Part shown: positions 10,946 through 21,766 of the stretch, piece by piece
How positions within the stretch are numbered: the stretch's first letter is position 1
How the letters are laid out: each line of letters opens with the position of its first letter
Assembly: GCA_025677825.1 (NCBI GenBank)
Contig: JAIXMO010000003.1
Location: 124,001-188,000 of the forward strand
DNA: 64,000 nucleotides
From: Helicostylum pulchrum
Lineage: Eukaryota > Mucoromycota > Mucoromycetes > Mucorales > Mucoraceae
Direction: 5' to 3'
Notes under the pieces: generated by a model
Seen by the model: only the letters and a program-made list of their open reading frames with translations
Told to the model about the DNA's origin: nothing
Databases searched by the model: none
Position numbers and translations under genes: made by a program

Positions 10946-11242
10946 GTCCGACTGCACCAGGCCTTCCAAGACCACCAAAACCTTTATCTGGTACTTGACT
11001 ACCACGCGGGTGCCGACCTCTCCACCCTACTTCAGCGCTGCCACTCGATCCCTGAAAAGATCAGCCGCATCTACGCCGCAGAAATCATGATGGGATTACA
11101 AGAACTTCACCGCCACTCGATCCTGTACCGAGACCTGAAACCCGAGAACGTGCTTATTGCTGCTGACGGCCACTTGGTCCTTGCGGACTTTGGGATATCC
11201 AAGATGTTTGACGACAGCGACACCTACTACCACCAAACAGTT
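10943..11242 (+). pseudogene. Truncated serine/threonine protein kinase fragment (AGC-like)
   Basis: The frame reads [20 protein letters not shown], then [10 protein letters not shown] (catalytic loop with Asp and Asn) and ADFGISKMF (DFG motif), stopping being kinase-like just before the activation-segment GTPEY. The glycine loop, VAIK lysine and C-lobe are missing. There is no intron, and third codon positions are clearly richer in G/C than neighbouring genes. It directly abuts the transposon-protein fragment at its left, which suggests a captured gene piece. It cannot encode an active kinase. Confidence 0.75.
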
Positions 11243-11361
11243 TATCTGTCACCAGCTGTTCAATGGACTCTCCTTTGTTTATATCAAAATATGGGAAACA
11301 GAATCGTGGTTGGTTATGAACAAGTTTTCCGTAAAGTGAAACTGGCTTGGGTCTAAAGGCA

Positions 11362-11589
11362 TTACAAGATAGAAATCCAGCACCAATATGTACCAAACTT
11401 TGATACGTTGATAACACGGTTGTCCTCTCGTTCATCTTCGACGAAGCCAAAGTCCATTACCTCCTCGCACTGAAATTCATCAGTGATAAGGAGGACTTCA
11501 CCAGATCTAATGCGCAGATTACCATAAGGATCGGAAGCTGCACCTGGAAACCACAAGAAGGATTGCTTGAACCATTTCGGACAAAACAC
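11362..11589 (-). other. Minus-strand open frame overlapping the element edge, uncertain
   Basis: A 75-residue frame reads SDPYGNLRIRSGEVLLITDE and FQCEEVMDFGFVEDERED, which looks more like protein than chance sequence. Its N-terminal part overlaps the outer end of the 11,539-13,033 inverted repeat, so it cannot be an intact gene. I do not recognise it. Confidence 0.25.
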
Positions 11590-11777
11590 ACATATTTCTG
11601 CAAGTCAAACGTTTTTTCTCCAACTTTTTTTTCTGAAAGACCCTAAAACTAGCCTTATTTTATCTGTCCAAGAAAATACCAGTCAAACCTTTTCAACAAT
11701 CTTTTGATTTTGAGATATAATAACTATCAGTTATATTCTGACAAGCACCAAAAAAAAAAAAAGAAGATGTTCCTTGA

Positions 11778-12554
11778 AGTCTGGAACCACAAAGTCAAGC
11801 TCTTTCACCAATAATCGTAGAATTCCAACATAGGATAGACGACGCTTTCTTCAAAAGGGCAGTTAATCACTGTCTCGAAGTGTATGGACATTACAAAAAA
11901 GACCCAATCATACTAATTGTATGCATTGAGACGCTGTCAGATGGTATATACGATGGAACCAAACGAAGCCGTGTTCCGGGTTGTCTCAGTCACCCTTCAA
12001 GAGGTTGGGCTTCTGGATGTCTCCTTTTATGCCAAGTTGGTCTCAGCAGCTGTATCACCGATATATCACTAGACCCATTTGTTGCTTTTGGGTTGTTCTT
12101 AACGCAACAAGCCCGCTCAATTATAACCGCTCCATGCAATAATGATTCGACAATGAAACTATTGTATAACTTGACAAACCAACACTGCGAAACAATTACT
12201 GGTAACCAACTACATTTAGTTGAAGCTATAAGTCAAATATGCGATTGTCGAGACAGCGAGTACGAAAGGCTAATTGAACTCATAAATAATGATGCACCAG
12301 CTTCCGTATTACTTGAAACTATCGAGAACGCCCGGTCCAGAAATTGCGCATTCAAAAGAAAGTATCTGGAAATTGATGAGACGGATACAAGTATTTCAGA
12401 AGCAATTAACAGCCGCAACAGAAGCACGAAAAATCCAATCCTCCCTTCTTCTTTATCATACGAAAAAGGGCATGCAGTTTGTAGAGCAGTTCAAAACAAA
12501 GCAAGAAAAGCAAAAGGCCTGACGAACAACCCCAAATTCAACAGATGGCTCTAA
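11778..12554 (+). pseudogene. PD-(D/E)XK-like repeat family gene, N-terminally truncated copy
   Basis: An open frame from a stop near 11,775 reads SPIIVEFQHRIDDAFFKRAV, KDPIILIVCIETL, HPSRGWASGCLLLCQ, LDPFVAFGLFLTQQ and KRKYLEIDETD. The first ATG inside is at 11,880, after the VEFQ motif (11,817-11,828). An ExQ motif after a hydrophobic strand is the variant active-site half of PD-(D/E)XK nucleases. The preceding Asp-containing strand, present in the 63-kb copy, is missing here. Near 12,470 a frameshift separates YEKG from MQFVEQFKTKQEKQK. I therefore call it broken. The family function is unknown, and nuclease activity is inference. Confidence 0.6.
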
Positions 12555-12760
12555 AGGTACATCAATGCTGCAGTTGCTGAGACCTGGCTGACATAAAATA
12601 AGACACTCTGAAGTCCAATGTCTGGAAGGGTGAACTACGCAACCCCGAAACATGGCTTAGTTTAGTTCCGTCATAAATACCATCAGATAAGGTCTCAATA
12701 CATACAACGCTTTGAGACAGTAGTTAACTGCCCTTTTGAAGAAAGCGTCGTCTATCCTAT
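12540..12760 (-). pseudogene. Opposed, degraded copy of the same family gene
   Basis: On the minus strand the sequence reads HPSRHWTSECLILCQPGLSN and LEPSVEFGVV, matching HPSRGWASGCLLLCQVGLSS and LDPFVAFGLF of the plus-strand copy. It carries stops and a deletion of about 35 bp around the ExQ-distal helix. It forms the inner part of the right arm of the inverted-repeat element. Confidence 0.6.
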
Positions 12761-13154
12761 GTTGGAATTCTACGATTATTGGTGAAAGAGCTTGACTTTG
12801 TGGTTCCAGACTTCAAGGAACATCTTCTTTTTTTTTTTTTGGTGCTTGTCAGAATATAACTGATAGTTATTATATCTCAAAATCAAAAGATTGTTGAAAA
12901 GGTTTGACTGGTATTTTCTTGGACAGATAAAATAAGGCTAGTTTTAGGGTCTTTCAGAAAAAAAAGTTGGAGAAAAAACGTTTGACTTGCAGAAATATGT
13001 GTGTTTTGTCCGAAAGCAATCCTTCCAGGTGCATTTTTTTTTTTTTTTTTTTACTTTTTAATAAAATACAGGATTGAATCATTATTTTCAAATTACGCAT
13101 ACTTGTGACTTTTTGTCCCTAAACAATATTCTTTCTTTCTCTCACAAACAACAA

Positions 13155-13822
13155 ATGAATCCAAGGACGCGAACTACCCCACTTCGTCGAGAGACGTCTT
13201 TTGAGCAAACGTCACGACTAGCACAGACATCACCACGAGCTCTCAATTCTACTGACTACGGTGAGCTATCGCCCCTGAACTACCATGGACGATCCTCCAA
13301 TATGGATCCCAGCCCTTACTACGAACGCAGCGAAGTACGTCAGTTCAATATCACGCCTCAATTCAATAACGATCCAGCCATGCCTGGTTCCTCTGAATCC
13401 GATCAACTGTTGAACTCTGCTTCGATCCATGTACAACCACGTAAATTGTTTACAACGGAATTGATGGCTGCGGCTTACGATAAACAACAATCGCGAGAAG
13501 ATCGGTTACGGCTATTGAGAAATGACGCATTAAGTAACCATTTACACGCTACGTCTAGTTTTATTGGAGAAAAGTTAATGGTGACTAAAGGTAAAAAATA
13601 ATGCTATTTCCCTCTCTTTCTCTCCCTCTCTTCTTGTTGATAGTTTTTTTTTAAAAAAAAAACTTGTTTAAAAAAAAATAGAGACGGTGCATGATATTTA
13701 TTATCTGGCTTTATCGTATTATCAACAACAACAGTATGAAAGAGCGTTGGGTGTTTTAAATAAGAAGCAAACATTGAATACAAGTGTTCATTGTAGATAT
13801 TTAGCTGCACTTTGTTCTGTAA

Positions 13823-13862
<40 letters not shown>

Positions 13863-15853
13863 GTTTTATGTGTGTGTTGTGTATTAAAACTGTTTTTTTT
13901 TATTTTGAGATAGATTGCGATGGAAAATGGAAGAGATGCATTGGATTACTTGGGCCATAAGAACCCGTTCTCTGGAAAAGGTAATGGCACTTTTTTCAAA
14001 AAAACAAAAAAGGTGCTAATTCCATTTTTCTAAAAAGATTTAATTCATTTTGAAACAATGGACGGCTGCATAAAACTAGAGGCAATGATGTGTTACGCAA
14101 GAGGAAAAGCGTACCTTTTAGTCAAGGAAATTGGCAGTGCTCGAGATTGTTTCAAAGAAGCCTTGATGATTGATTTAAAGTGTTTTGATGCTTTAGAGTG
14201 TCTTGTCAAGTTTAACATGATGGAAGAAAAAGAAGGTATACATAAGCAAAACAATTTTGTTTTGTTTTTTAACCTTTTTTTTTTAAAAAAAAAAATAGAA
14301 TGGGAATTCGTCATGACTTTACCCTATGAAGAACAATGCGGTGTAGACTCGGATTACTTTAGATACATGTACAGTCTTAAACTCAAAAAAGATATTTTAA
14401 ATGCGGACAAGATGGTTTCAGAGACTGAAAATCTAGATAAAAGTTTAGATGTTCAATTGAGTACAGCCGAAAAGTACTTTGCTGGAAGTCAATACGAAAA
14501 GTGTCTTGAAATCTGTAAAGCGTAAGTGATTTTATCATAGTATATTTGATACACACAACACACACTGAAAATAATAATAATTAGAATCAAGGTACAGGAT
14601 GCTTTTTTTAAAGAATCAATTACGGTGCACTTGTCATGTCTGTACGAACTAGATATGAAGACTGAATTATACGAATACGCTCAAGAGCTCGTAGACAGGA
14701 TGAACGATGAAGCAGTTGCATGGCACGCGGTTGGCTTATACTACCTCTATATTAAAAACAACCTAGACGCACGAAAATACTTTAGTAAAGCTCTTACCAT
14801 CAATCAGTTCTTTCAACAGTCTTGGCTTGGATACGGACACTCATTTTCAGCCGAAAAGGATCACGAACAAGCAATTAATGCATATATGGCTTGCAGCAGA
14901 TTAATCCCCGGGTAAAGTTTTTTTTTTTTTTTTTTTCAAGAAAACCATTTTGTATTCATATGTTTTTTTTTGTACGTGTAGATCTTATTTACCGTTGATG
15001 AATATTGCTATGGAATACATGGAACAAAATAGAACGGATCTTGCGTTTGAGTATTTTACTAAAAGCTTACAAAAGAGTCATCAGGATCCGTTTTTGTTTA
15101 ATGAAATTGCGGTTTATTATTATCGCGAAGCAATGTAAGTATGCTTGCTGCTGATGCTTGTATACGTATATACCTTAACGCAAGTTGTTGTTGTAGGTAT
15201 AAAGAAGCTCGAGAACATCTTCATAAAGCATTGGAACTAGCTAAAATGCGTCAATGTCGACGAAGTCCGATCTGGGAAAAGATTTGGTGTAACTTGGGTC
15301 ATGTCTATCGTCACCGGCCGTAAAGTATTTTTTTTTTAAAAAAAAATAATATTATCCAGCTAATTATACTCTCTTGTTGTATAGGCTTCAGAATTATGAT
15401 CGTGCATTGAGATGCTTTGAGAACGCGCTGGTGCGTAACCCGAAAAACTCGGATGCTCGTGCCACGGTGGGTATGATTTATCAAATACAAGGAAAGACGG
15501 CACGCGCTATCAAAGAGTATCACGAAGCGTTAATGAATACGGAGGCAGGGGAATTAATCAATGAGTTATTGGATATTGCGCTTCAGAGCAATTTCAATAC
15601 AGACTATGCAGCAGGATCGCAAGATCCTTGTTTGAACGATACGTTTGATATCTTTTTGATGGCAGACTCGCTTCGTGAAACAAGAGACGAGGTAGAGTTG
15701 GAGCTTACGGAGCAGTATTGGAACCAGACCGTGTCAAAGGAAAGTGAAAGGATTAGTACGGCTTTAAAAGATAAAAGAACGCCGGCGTTGAATGAGGAAT
15801 TGATTATTGATGAAGGTGATTTAAGACCAAATATGTCAAGGGAGTGGATATAA
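13155..15853 (+). CDS. CDC16: Anaphase-promoting complex subunit CDC16/APC6
   Basis: Nine exons give about 710 residues: 13155-13590, 13682-13818, 13914-13980, 14038-14235, 14299-14521, 14585-14911, 14982-15134, 15197-15319 and 15385-15853. Phases agree throughout. After a disordered Ser/Pro-rich N-terminus (about 1-110) come tandem TPR repeats: DIYYLALSYYQQQQYERAL, the APC6 signature LPYEEQCGVD, AVGLYYLYIKNNLDARKYFS and RALRCFENALVRNPKNSDAR-type units. APC6 is a scaffold TPR subunit of the ubiquitin ligase that degrades cyclins and securin. The frame extends 27 codons upstream to an ATG at 13,074. I prefer 13,155 because the extra residues are not protein-like. Intron 2 contains a 37-T run. 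The promoter is squeezed against the inverted-repeat element. Confidence 0.92.
13825..13861 (+). repeat. 37-T homopolymer inside CDC16 intron 2
   Basis: Thirty-seven consecutive T residues fill much of the 95-nt intron between exons 2 and 3. The length is likely to vary between isolates or sequencing runs. Confidence 0.9.
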
Positions 15854-16243
15854 AACAAATCTATTATTTTATAATACAAGCACATCAATAAACACACATA
15901 TTCAAGGTGTTACTATCCTCCCCTTCATCTCGGATCTATCATAATATTAAAAAAAGTAAGCGTAAATGGTATTAAATTAAATAGGGGGAGATTCCCATCT
16001 ATTCACATGCCCCCAATTATTTTTTTCTTGTTCTTGTTTTAATAAGCAAAAAGGAGTCTTAAAAAAAAGCTCAAGTACTACAAAAAAAAATCGTGTAAGA
16101 ATTATATTCGTCAGTGAAACAGACCTTCTTCAAATAAGGAATAATACAAGATGATGGATCTTTTTTTTTATTTTATTTTTTTTAATGAAGAAGGGGTATA
16201 TACAATTTATATATGTGTGCGCGTGTATGTACATGAACAGTAC
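15854..16243. other. Convergent intergenic region (CDC16 / phosphotransferase 3' ends)
   Basis: Both genes end into this A/T-rich stretch. No gene or repeat is seen apart from homopolymer runs. Confidence 0.5.
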
Positions 16244-17728
16244 CTATATCTTTTTTTTGGTGTCTACTACTACTACTTTCTTTTGGTTGGGGATGGTTAA
16301 ACACTTGATACCCAAGAAATCGCAAAAGTTGTTGATGACCACAAGCGCCCATCTTAAATAGGCAGCGACGGCAAATACAAAGTATGCGACTAAGAACATG
16401 TATTCAGATTCAGCTGTAAAGATGGGACCACTTAAAATAAAAATTGGTTTCAGTTGCATAATTCTTTCTTTACGTGCAAAATACTTACATTGAAGGAAAG
16501 AGGATTGGAATATTAGTCAAGGTAGCGCCTACAATCAATGGAATTAAAAGTACAGTAAACATGGGAAATTCGGATTTTGTTAAATGAGCTAAAATGACTT
16601 TGGTGGCCATTCTTCCAAACACAACACCAGTGGTGATGGCAAATAGAATAAAGTGACGGTGAGACAAGATGGTGGAGTAAGGTGACATGACCCAAAGATA
16701 TAAACCGATAGTGTAGGTTGCAATTGGCATATTTTGAATAAGCATAGTCTTTACGTAGGGTTTATTGTTCTTTTTACACGCCTTGTACATGGCATAAAAA
16801 CTGTTGTACATCAAATGTTAGTACATATTTTACTCGTGTATATATGTAATCTTACCAAGCAGGGACATGTGTAAATACGAATAAAAATCCAATCCACCAA
16901 ATAAGTGCATGTGATAAAGGCATCTCCTTTAAAACAGAAGGTAACCATGAGGATTTGACAACATATTTCAATGGTAATCTCCATAAACCAGGACCTAATA
17001 AGTTACAATCAGAAAAAGTATTAAAAAAATGACAGTTGTACCACCACCAACTTACCAAAATAACCGGAAAGTACAAAAACGATACAGGACAAAATAACAC
17101 CTTCAGTAGGAGCATTTACATAACCCAAATAAAGAATACCGGTATGGTACTCTTCAATGGTCGAAAGATAAAAACCCAACATGGCAATAACGTATAAAAT
17201 AACACTTGCCTTTGAATGTCCTAACCCGACAGCAGTAGACTGTAAAATAGCAGCAAAAGAGCAATTAATAGCGTCACACCCGTGATCAAATAATTCGCCT
17301 AAGGGGCTAGACGAGTTTGTTCTTCTGGCTTGTTTACCATCTACGTTGTCAAAAGTGGAATATAACCAAAGACCAACAGCAAAACTGTAATAGATCCAAC
17401 GAGGGCCAGCTTCTTCATTTACGCCCATGTCGGGAGCTAAAAAGATAGCAAATGCGACGTTGATAATCATGAAAATAAGTCCAGTTAAAGTAATTAAATT
17501 GGGTCTATAGGAAAGTTGATTTAGCAAAAATCTAATTTTTTGATTCTTTAGTTTTTGCAGTGTTACTTACGCCATATTAATGGGAAAGAATTGAACACAC
17601 CAATTCCAGTAATGACTTAGGATATACTTTGTAGTAAATGATCGATCGATGGCTCCGTACTTGTACAAGTGAAGTGCATTGAGCTGATCTTGAGTTAGAA
17701 ACTCTGATCTATACAAAGATTCAAACAT
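16244..17728 (-). CDS. Choline/ethanolamine phosphotransferase (CDP-alcohol phosphotransferase)
   Basis: Five exons code for about 423 residues: 17728-17571, 17531-17056, 16994-16856, 16800-16489 and 16430-16244. The catalytic signature D-G-x2-A-R-x8-G-x3-D-x3-D is complete (VDGKQAR...PLGELFDHGCD, residues about 117-139). About seven to ten hydrophobic segments follow, as in CPT1/EPT1. The enzyme sits in ER/Golgi membranes and makes phosphatidylcholine or phosphatidylethanolamine from diacylglycerol and CDP-choline or CDP-ethanolamine (last Kennedy-pathway step). Sequence alone does not decide the head-group preference. The C-terminus is basic (VVVVDTKKKI). Confidence 0.93.
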
Positions 17729-19072
17729 TATATATAATACACGAAAAGAAGAAAAAAAAAGAGAGAGAGGAAAAGAGAGGAAAAAGAAGGTTAAGAATAT
17801 AAATAAGGACACGTTTAAAGTACCGATCAAAAAGGGTATTGTTGTACACGTTGTACATCATAACGTTACATGCACCAAAAACAGTTTTTTCCCCCAACAA
17901 ACTTCACATGAAGGGGAGCTTCACCACCACCCAGCACCCTGTGCTTTTACAAAAAAAAGAAGGGTCACAAGGCGCATTTTTTTTTATTTTATTGACACTG
18001 TTCTTGATCACAAGTGTGTATACATCATTTTACATCTCAAGTTGCACAGATTGCTTTTTAGTATTCATCACGGCTTTGTATGTCTCGTAGCTGCCGGAGC
18101 AGTTAAACAAATGATATCATACAATGCGACGACAAAACCCGCAATTATGACTGGGGGTGATCTCGGACTGTACGCGATTAAAAAGCGGAATACTTGTTTA
18201 ATAAGCTTCTACTTGCCCCTGTTCTAATCTGAATGATTCGAGAATCAATAGTTTGATCACTTTGCAGAGGCAGAGCTTGGGATAGTTTTTCTCTCTCCCA
18301 TAATGATTGCTTCGTATATAAAAAGTCCAAGGGCAAACTACATTGATAGGATTTGCATGATATTGGTTTCCCACTGACAAGGGGGAAATTCTAAGGTACA
18401 AGCTCAGAAAGTGTGGCGTATTGCTTTTTTTTTTTTACTTGAAAAAGTACTCTATCATAGTCGGGTAAACTACGTTTTTGTAGCAAGCGCTCTGCGGGTC
18501 GCTTGAAAGAGGAACCGTATCCCTTTTTGTACGGGACAAAAGCAATTAATTTTATTTTCATGATAAAACAATGGGTTGTATTTAATCATTTTTATATACA
18601 AGTATAAACAAACTTGTTGTTACAAGTTAAATGTATCTCTTTGTGAGAGAGTGAAGGTGTATATATTGTCGCCAAGCCCTTTTTGTGAAACAAAGTAGTT
18701 ACTCACGTGACAGAAAAAAAAGAACCCACTTCTTTATTGCAGGCGAGAGATCCGAGGAGAAACCGGGTTTTTCATTCAAACGCCGTTTTTTATGTAGTGT
18801 TTGTGATTTTTTTTTTCTTTTTTTTTTTCCCTTTTTTCTTCTCCTTCTTTCTCCCTTTTTTTTTTTATACATTTACAGTTATAAACACTAAAAAAAAAAA
18901 AAAATTTGATAGTCTATACAATATAAAAAGTAGAAACAAGGCCTTTTTTTTTACGAAAGAAGAAAAAAAAAAAAAAAAAAAAAAAAGCGTTAGATTAGAA
19001 CTTTTTCTTTCTTTTTTTTTTCTTTTTTTTACAGCGGACAGACAAGACAACAACAAAAAAATACATGTTACA
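17729..19072. other. Intergenic region with dispersed repeat and long 5' flank of cyclin gene
   Basis: No gene is seen. It contains one dispersed repeat copy (18,402-18,630) and then pyrimidine/purine tracts. A TTTTTTACAG at about 19,024-19,033 just before the cyclin start suggests a 5'-UTR intron acceptor. Confidence 0.5.
18402..18630 (+). repeat. Dispersed repeat, copy A
   Basis: It shares ordered blocks with the copies at 39,191 and 46,571: GTGTGGCGTATTGCT, CATAGTCGGGT, TAGCAAGCGCT, TTGTACGG-ACA-AAA and TATTTAATCATTTTTATATA. The ends are approximate. The size and TG start would suit a solo LTR, but terminal CA and target duplication are not clear. Confidence 0.65.
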
Positions 19073-20355
19073 ATGAACAACATGTACTCTCAACAGCCAA
19101 ACATACATCAACAACAACAACAACAACAACAACAGCAGCAAAACATACAGCAGCAATACCACCAGGTGATGGATCCTTCTTTTACTAATACTAATAATAA
19201 TAATAATAATATTCCCTACCTTCCACCGCCAAATACTTCATCTATTCAAAATTATAATCAACGACAATCTCAGTTACCACCACCACCGTTACCACCGCAC
19301 CACCAACATCATCAACATCATCAGCAGCAACAAAACATACAGCAGCAGCAGCAACAATATATTGTACCACCTGAAGCAGTACCAAGCGCAACGGATGCAG
19401 CACCTACACCTCTTTTATCTATTACTCAGCTGGCTGATTTTGCTTCTACCATGGTCTACCTGATGTGGCATGCAAGAAGACCTTCTGTCATGGCTTTACA
19501 CGACCACTCTAAATTTGTTCAGACTTCTCATACTGATGATCGTACGATTGGTCATTCAAGGGAAACTGCCAATATAGCTAATCGTACAAGTACTGCCTTT
19601 AAAAAGTTTTGTAAACAGGTAAGTTTATATAAAAAAAGCTGAGTTTCGTGTAAGCAATCTTAAAAATATATTGTTAAATATAGATTTTGTCTGCAACTCA
19701 ACTTTCTGAATCTGTGATATTGTTATCGTTAAAGTATATTGCCATGCTGTTACAAAATAACCCTAGTATACAAGGCGCCGATGGTTCAGAATATCGATTA
19801 TTTACAGTAGCACTGATGCTTGGTAAAGTACTTTTGACAAAAAATTTAATAATTTATTTTTACTTACCCTGTTGTGTGTAGCAAATAAATTCTTGGATGA
19901 TAATACGTTTACAAATAAAACGTGGTCAGAAGTATCTGGTATGAAAGTAACGGATTTGAATATTATGGAACTCGAGTTTTTGGACGTATTGAGATTTAAA
20001 TTGTTTATTCGTAATGATGAATACGAAAGATGGAAGTCTGGCATTTTATTGTTTAGAAATCAACTCTTGAATGCGGATGAGGCTCAGAAACAAGAGCATC
20101 AGCAACATTTGTTGGAAGAAACATTCAAGGGAATTGTGTTACCTAATATTCAACAACAGCAGCAACAGCAGCAACAACAACAACACATACAACAGCAGCA
20201 ACAACAAGTACAACAACAACAACAACAACAACAATATCAGTTCTTATTAATGTTATCTAAAGCTCAATTACCTCAATATCCTACGCAACCGTTAAATAGA
20301 CCATTAACTCGTGTACCATTACGTATACCATTACAACCGGTGTGGCGAAATGCTC

Positions 20356-20398
<43 letters not shown>

Positions 20399-21347
20399 GC
20401 AAGCACCCCCAACAGCTGTTGTTCAACAAACAGGAATGTATGATATTCCACAGCAAGTATCTGTTCCACCTTCTTCTTCTGGTACAGATTATTACCATAC
20501 AAAGCCAACAAGCCAATCATATGATAATTATGCACATCATCAAAATGATCAAACATCAATTTATCCCTATAGTAGCACTACAGCAGTCAGTAACCCTACT
20601 TCAGTGTATCAACAACAACAACAACAACAACAACAATTGGCTTATTCACAACCTATTGTATCCTCTACTCCTATTGCTACACCTGTAACACGATTATCCA
20701 ATATCAATCTTACTTCACAAGCACAAGAATTCAATCATAATACTTCGTCTTTTGCCAGTACCAATAGCAATAATAATGCAGTATTACCACAACCTACTAC
20801 GGCAACACAATATTATAAATTGACGCCAACTAGTACTACTGCTACTCCTTCTTCTTCTGCAGTACAACATCAACCATTACAACCACAAACAACAAGTGCA
20901 GGAGTGACACCTCAAGTAGATAATTCATATTATAATAATCGAAATCCCTATAGTAGTAGTACGCCTATACAACAACAACAACCGCAATTAAGGGTACGTA
21001 ATTCATTTTATAATGATGTTCATCAACAACAAACCCCTCAACAGCAACATACTGCCGATTACTCCTCTTATGATATGTCGGGGTCACAATCAACAAATGA
21101 TATGTATTCACGAGTTTCAACAGCTGGTTATCAACAGGTAAGAAAGAAAAAAAACTATTTTTGCAAGTAAAAGAAGCAAGGGTTAAAATATTTTTATATG
21201 TAGCAGCCGTATAGACCTGCAACTATTCAATTACAACTTCAACCGCAACAAATGTACAATACGAATAATAATCAAAGAAAGTATACTGGGCCTGTACCTG
21301 AGGACCCACTTACTGCTGCTGACTCTTATCGAAACCATATGAATTAA
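19073..21347 (+). CDS. CLG1/PCL-like cyclin with polyglutamine tracts
   Basis: Four exons code for about 694 residues: 19073-19618, 19684-19822, 19882-21137 and 21204-21347. The N-terminus is Gln/Asn/Pro/His-rich. A cyclin fold spans about residues 120-290, including CKQILSATQLSESVILLSLK, ALMLANKFLDDNTFTNKTWS and LNIMELEFLDVLRFKLFI, the Pho80/Pcl-type helix pattern that binds Pho85-class kinases. The long C-terminus contains several (CAA)n-coded glutamine tracts (20,151-20,232, 20,356-20,402 and 20,608-20,634), as in yeast Clg1. The precise partner kinase is inference. Confidence 0.85.
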
Positions 21348-21766
21348 CAACTTTTTTTTTTCTTTTTTTTTTTTTTTTTTTTGCTTTTTGCATTTTTGAA
21401 ATATCATTGTTTTTCTTCTTTTTTTCTTTTTTTTTTTTTTTTTTGCTTTTTTGCTTTAAAGAAGTATACATGCTTTTTCCTTCTTTTTATATACACATAT
21501 ACATAACTTGCCTTTACAACACCTTTTCTCTCTCTTACAAAAAAAAAAATTCCCCTTGCGTGATGTAAAAAAAGTCAAAAGGAGAATCCGACTCTTTATT
21601 TAAAAATAAACTTTTTTTTTAAAAAAGGGTCACGCGTAATATAAATGAAAAAAAAAGTATCAGCAGATAGGAAATCAATATAAACCAGCACCTTTTTTTT
21701 TTTTGTTCTTCTTCTTCTTCTTTATTGCTATTACTTTTCTTTTTCTTTTTTTGCTAGTAAGAAACA
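21348..21766. other. T-rich intergenic region between two head-to-tail genes
   Basis: Long T tracts interrupted by GCTTTTTGC follow the cyclin stop. TTCTTCTTCTTC and T-rich sequence precede the next ATG. No gene is seen. Confidence 0.5.

Larger units (their letters stand above)
11539..13033. mobile_element. 1.5-kb inverted-repeat element carrying two opposed family gene copies
   Basis: The left end TGCACCTGGAA (11,539) matches the complement of the right end (13,033). Left 11,560-11,880 and right 12,710-13,020 are near-identical inverted arms. The arms then pass into diverged inverted copies of one coding region (plus strand 11,820-12,100, minus strand 12,750-12,540). The left outer end has two short insertions relative to the right (8 and 7 nt). 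The right copy lacks about 35 bp of coding sequence present at left. The element ends 121 bp before the CDC16 start codon. No recognised transposase is inside, so it is either non-autonomous or a collapsed inverted duplication. Confidence 0.8.

Noticed and set aside
18707..19072. N-terminal extension of the cyclin frame (MTEKKEPTS ...) rich in Phe and Lys
   Set aside because: The extra 122 codons are read from homopolymer T/A leader sequence. A TTTACAG acceptor just before 19,073 suggests a leader intron instead.
20281..20688. Open frames coding poly-Val, poly-Leu or poly-Asn around the cyclin CAA tracts
   Set aside because: They are alternative-frame readings of the (CAA)n repeats inside the cyclin gene.
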